The notes beneath the pieces were generated by a model, which saw only the letters and a program-made list of their open reading frames with translations, was not told where the DNA came from and did no database searches. A stretch of 64,000 nt of DNA, from assembly GCF_042432815.1 (NCBI RefSeq), contig NZ_JBHLWM010000008.1, forward strand, positions 310,001 through 374,000, read 5' to 3'. The stretch is from Rhodopseudomonas telluris. Its GTDB lineage: Bacteria > Pseudomonadota > Alphaproteobacteria > Rhizobiales > Xanthobacteraceae. The position numbers were made by a program, and so were the translations under genes. How positions within the stretch are numbered: position 1 is the first letter of the stretch; every line of letters starts with the position of its first letter. Below are positions 61,342 to 64,000 of the stretch, piece after piece.

Positions 61342-61665
61342 TTATTGAGAGGGCCCAAAGGCGTGCATCAAATGCGGCTTACGCTGAAAATCCCAACCAT
61401 CCGCGTAGCGCTCGATGAGTTCATCAAGCCGGTTCCGGGTGGCATCTCGATCGAAGCCCTGGTCGACCAACCCAGTCGTCACCACGTCGCACCACGCAGC
61501 GAGCTTGCGTTCCTGGCCATCCTTCAGCCCCTCGCTGATCACGAGATACAGCGCCAGGCGCGCCACATCGTCCCGTGAGGGCTTGCGTGACGCCTTCTGC
61601 TGGCGTCGGTAAGCTCTCTGATAGTCTGCCTGATGATTGAGACGTCTACTATTTGAATTTCTCAT
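61342..61665 (-). CDS. small basic hypothetical protein
   Basis: A protein of 107 residues from ATG 61665 with a strong GGAGGGG about eight bases upstream. The N-terminal 35 residues are rich in Arg, Lys, Gln and Asn, and the rest is helical ('DDVARLALYLVISEGLKDGQ', 'DATRNRLDELIERYADG'). The basic start suggests nucleic-acid binding. I know no family name for it. Good ribosome site and coding-like composition support a real gene. Confidence 0.65.
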   Translation of the reverse strand: MRNSNSRRLNHQADYQRAYRRQQKASRKPSRDDVARLALYLVISEGLKDGQERKLAAWCDVVTTGLVDQGFDRDATRNRLDELIERYADGWDFQRKPHLMHAFGPSQ

Positions 61666-61800
61666 CTTGGAATCCCCTCCGTCTGTCGTGCCGGTAGCGC
61701 TGCCGCCTCCGCAGGCACACTTTCCAGCCTTTTCAGTCTGGCGCAGGGTGTTGCAAGTGACAAACTGCGCCGGTCGACTATCGTCTGCCCGAACATCAGC

Positions 61801-62836
61801 TCATGAATCGGAAATATCGAGATCTGCAACGCAAATCTTGAGCATCGCAACGGCAATCTGGAGTTTTGAATCGGCAATCTGGAACTCTGAATCAAAAATG
61901 CGCAACTGCTTCCGCGTTGCCGGATACTGCAAATGGTGTGCTTTGCGACGGTATTCAGGTTGTCGACAACGCAAGTCGATGTGTCGCCGCGGAAGCAGTG
62001 CGGAGATGGCCGCTATGCCGGTGCCCTCCATTTTCGTTGCTCAGGGCTTGGAGCGCGGCGGTTGATAAACGCCGTCAAAATCAGCAACGCAAACTCTGGC
62101 GCGTGAATCGAAAGCCTGGAATGTTGAATCGCCTTCCTTGAAAATCGAATCGGAAATATCGAGATCTGCAACGCGAATCTTGAGCATCGCAACCGCATTC
62201 TCGAGTTTCGAATCGGAAATCTGGAATTCTGAATCAGAAATGCGCAACTGCTTTTGCGTTGCCGAGGACTGCGAACGGTGTGCTTGCAACGGTTATCAGG
62301 TTGTCGAAGACGCAGTTGATGCGCAGAAGGCCAAAGCAATGCCGAGATGGCTGCATGCCGGTGTTCCCTCCATGTATCAGGCCTTTGGCGCGGCGGTCGA
62401 TCAACGTCGTTAAGATCTGCAACGCGAACTCTGGCACTTGAATCGGAAGCGGAGAAATTTGAATCGTTTTCCTTGGGCTTTGAATCGGAAATCTCGAGAT
62501 CTGAACCGGAATATCGCAACTGATGTAGCATTGCGGGCAACTGCTCTTACGCCTTCCGTGCCGGTTGAGCGGCGAAAAATCCAGTACAATTCAGATGTGG
62601 AACTGCTTATCCTGACGACGAGTGTACGCGTTAGCCTCAAGAGATGTCCATCAACGTGCAGTTAGTGTTGTTACCTCTAACGTCGTTTGATGTTGTAACG
62701 CCGTTTTCGAATTTTGAATCGGAAATGTTGAAGATTGAATCGCGTGCCATGAATTTCGCAACGGAAGCCTTGGAATTCGAAACGTTTGCTCCGATGTGTG
62801 AATCAGAATTGCGGAACTGCTTTCGAGTTGCTCACG
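61801..62836. repeat. field of degenerate 21-bp tandem repeats in about four blocks
   Basis: From 61806 units of 21 bp follow head to tail: GAATCGGAAATATCGAGATCT, then variants starting GCAACG or GAATCG. Blocks of this kind lie at about 61806-61920, 62080-62255, 62415-62535 and 62700-62835. The first two blocks end in GCAACTGCTT and are parts of a longer duplicated unit about 341 bp apart (61902 and 62243). Because 21 is a multiple of 3, each frame encodes a 7-residue repeat (for example FESEIWN on plus, NSRLPIQ on minus). No single frame stays open across the whole field. Confidence 0.8.
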
Positions 62837-63174
62837 ACGTACAATCTGTAGAAGACGCATTGTCTGTTGTGCTTAATCGAGCGGCAGGGCGCTCTGAAGG
62901 CGCAGCCGGGTTCCCCACGACGGGCCGAGAGGCCTGGGCGCGCCGAGGCGTTTTTCGGCATCCAACGTGATCAGTGGCGCACAGCTCTAGCTCTGGGGGG
63001 AGCAAAGTTCGGTCTCGCTGAAAACCCACCGAGACTCTAAGCGTGGCTGGATGAAAGTTCAGCGGCACGTCAGTGTGCGGCAGTGCCTCGGATCGCGCGG
63101 CGCGAACTGGAAAGTGGCCAGCACAGTTGAAAGCCGACGATAGTAGCGTTGACCTCGGCGTGTGCCCTCTTCGC

Positions 63175-64000
63175 TCAATCGCCTTTTAGACGCGGCCTTG
63201 CAGGCTCCTCCGTCGGGGGCGACATCGGAATCAGCATCCTTTCGGCCGCAAGCACGATATAGTCCGGAGCAAAACTAATAGTGCTAGAAGAAAGTACTGC
63301 ATGTAATCGCACGGAGCCATCGTCCGACTTGTCTGATAGATCACTTAGTCGTAGTGGTCCAATCCAAATTTCATTAGATTGCTTTAAGTTGTCGGAAATC
63401 CACTTCTTAAGTGCTGTCGATAGATTGCGAAGTTTCAGGTTTCGGGCAATCAATATGCCACTCGTAATCTTGGGAAGGACTCCGCACGCGCCGCCCGAAT
63501 GAAGAGTGCGGATGTCGCCGCAAGAAATCGAACCGGGGACATTTAACGGAGCAGGTAGGGACCAGCCTCTCATGCTGAATAGTCGTAAATCCAGCCACGG
63601 ACGCATTACTTGGTTTTGAACTCCTTCAAACGTAATGGACAACCCTCCGTCTTTGCCTGCCCGGCCAGAAAAATACTCCGCGACTCCTGTATTTGATCTA
63701 GCAAGAATCGGCCATGTGTTACTTGCCAAGGACGTCTCTGGCTCGCAATTGTCGAGCTTTTCGACTGGTGAGGAGCTAAAACTCGACCAGCCCAATGGGC
63801 TCCGTAGACCGAGCGCGCCTGGAAATATTTCCGTGGGACTTGAGTTTGACAATCCCTCCAGCATTTCCTTTCTGCGCTCCGCATTGGTGACCTCTAGTTC
63901 CTTCAGTCGCGTTTCGAGCAACGCGTATTTCGTTCCGTTCCCAACCGCTTCCAAGTCTAGACGAGCTTGGTTCCACTTGAACTCGTTTACGGCCGACTGA
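63175..64000 (-). CDS. hypothetical protein with coiled-coil start (partial, 5' end outside window)
   Basis: The frame is open from 64000 to the stop at 63175, so at least 275 residues; the start lies beyond the window. The visible N-terminal part is helical and charged ('VNEFKWNQARLDLEAVG', 'LLETRLKELEVTNAERRKEM'), as in a coiled coil. The rest is beta-rich with 'IFPGALGLRSPLGW', 'AEYFSGRAGKDGGLSITFEG' and 'KITSGILIARNLKLRNLS'. No domain is recognised. GC is lower than in the chromosome, in keeping with accessory DNA. Confidence 0.6.
   Translation of the reverse strand, partial: QSAVNEFKWNQARLDLEAVGNGTKYALLETRLKELEVTNAERRKEMLEGLSNSSPTEIFPGALGLRSPLGWSSFSSSPVEKLDNCEPETSLASNTWPILARSNTGVAEYFSGRAGKDGGLSITFEGVQNQVMRPWLDLRLFSMRGWSLPAPLNVPGSISCGDIRTLHSGGACGVLPKITSGILIARNLKLRNLSTALKKWISDNLKQSNEIWIGPLRLSDLSDKSDDGSVRLHAVLSSSTISFAPDYIVLAAERMLIPMSPPTEEPARPRLKGD

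Noticed and set aside
61801..62836. CRISPR array
   Set aside because: Units are head to tail without unique spacers, are degenerate, and no cas gene lies near.

Overview
The window looks like a chromosome segment of a purple non-sulfur or Bradyrhizobium-type alphaproteobacterium, most like Rhodopseudomonas palustris. The core genes are GC-rich and use mostly GC-ending codons. They include paired FixJ-type response regulators, a malate:quinone oxidoreductase and a nitrogenase-like methylthio-alkane reductase locus. Species assignment is inference.

Layout: (1) 1-3127, minus strand: a type I secretion ABC transporter that runs off the left edge, and a GH16 glycanase likely to be its substrate. 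(2) 3803-5108: a TetR regulator divergent from a small cupin. (3) 5510-11928: two response regulators and a 1701-residue pseudokinase/AAA/TPR/GAF/histidine kinase, forming one phosphorelay. (4) 12161-15584: fumarase C, a cupin and malate:quinone oxidoreductase. (5) 15793-18882: a ThrE-like exporter and a HisC-like aminotransferase, both on minus. (6) 19560-27773: a taurine/sulfonate-type ABC transporter, a small membrane protein, and marBHDK-like genes (NifB-, NifH-, NifD- and NifK-like), ending at a strong hairpin.

At 28017-28083 lies only the 3' part of a tRNA-Ser(UGA). From there the sequence is an island of at least two stacked integrative elements. The inner element (about 28.0-36.8 kb) starts with a decayed integrase. 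It carries a lower-GC cluster of seven genes: EctB-like aminotransferase, two-TM protein, SDR, class I aldolase, methyltransferase, NTF2-like protein and SidJ-like hydrolase. This looks like a small-molecule pathway I cannot match to a known one, possibly built on aspartate semialdehyde. A 5'-truncated hipA sits at its right end, against a degenerate copy of the att sequence. The second element starts with an intact integrase (36907-37995) and carries a defence island: a complete type I Zorya system (zorABCD) with a translationally coupled ASCH-domain gene. A tight five-gene operon follows: Res-type helicase-nuclease, DUF262/HNH protein, large adenine methyltransferase, PLD nuclease, and a RelE-UvrD fusion.

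From 58.2 to 64 kb the island becomes gene-poor and partly decayed: an ECF sigma factor, a ParA-like ATPase with an altered P-loop, eroded ORFs, a roughly 1-kb field of 21-bp repeats, and a partial coiled-coil gene at the right edge. No intact tRNA-Ser and no right-hand att site were seen, so the island probably continues past the window.
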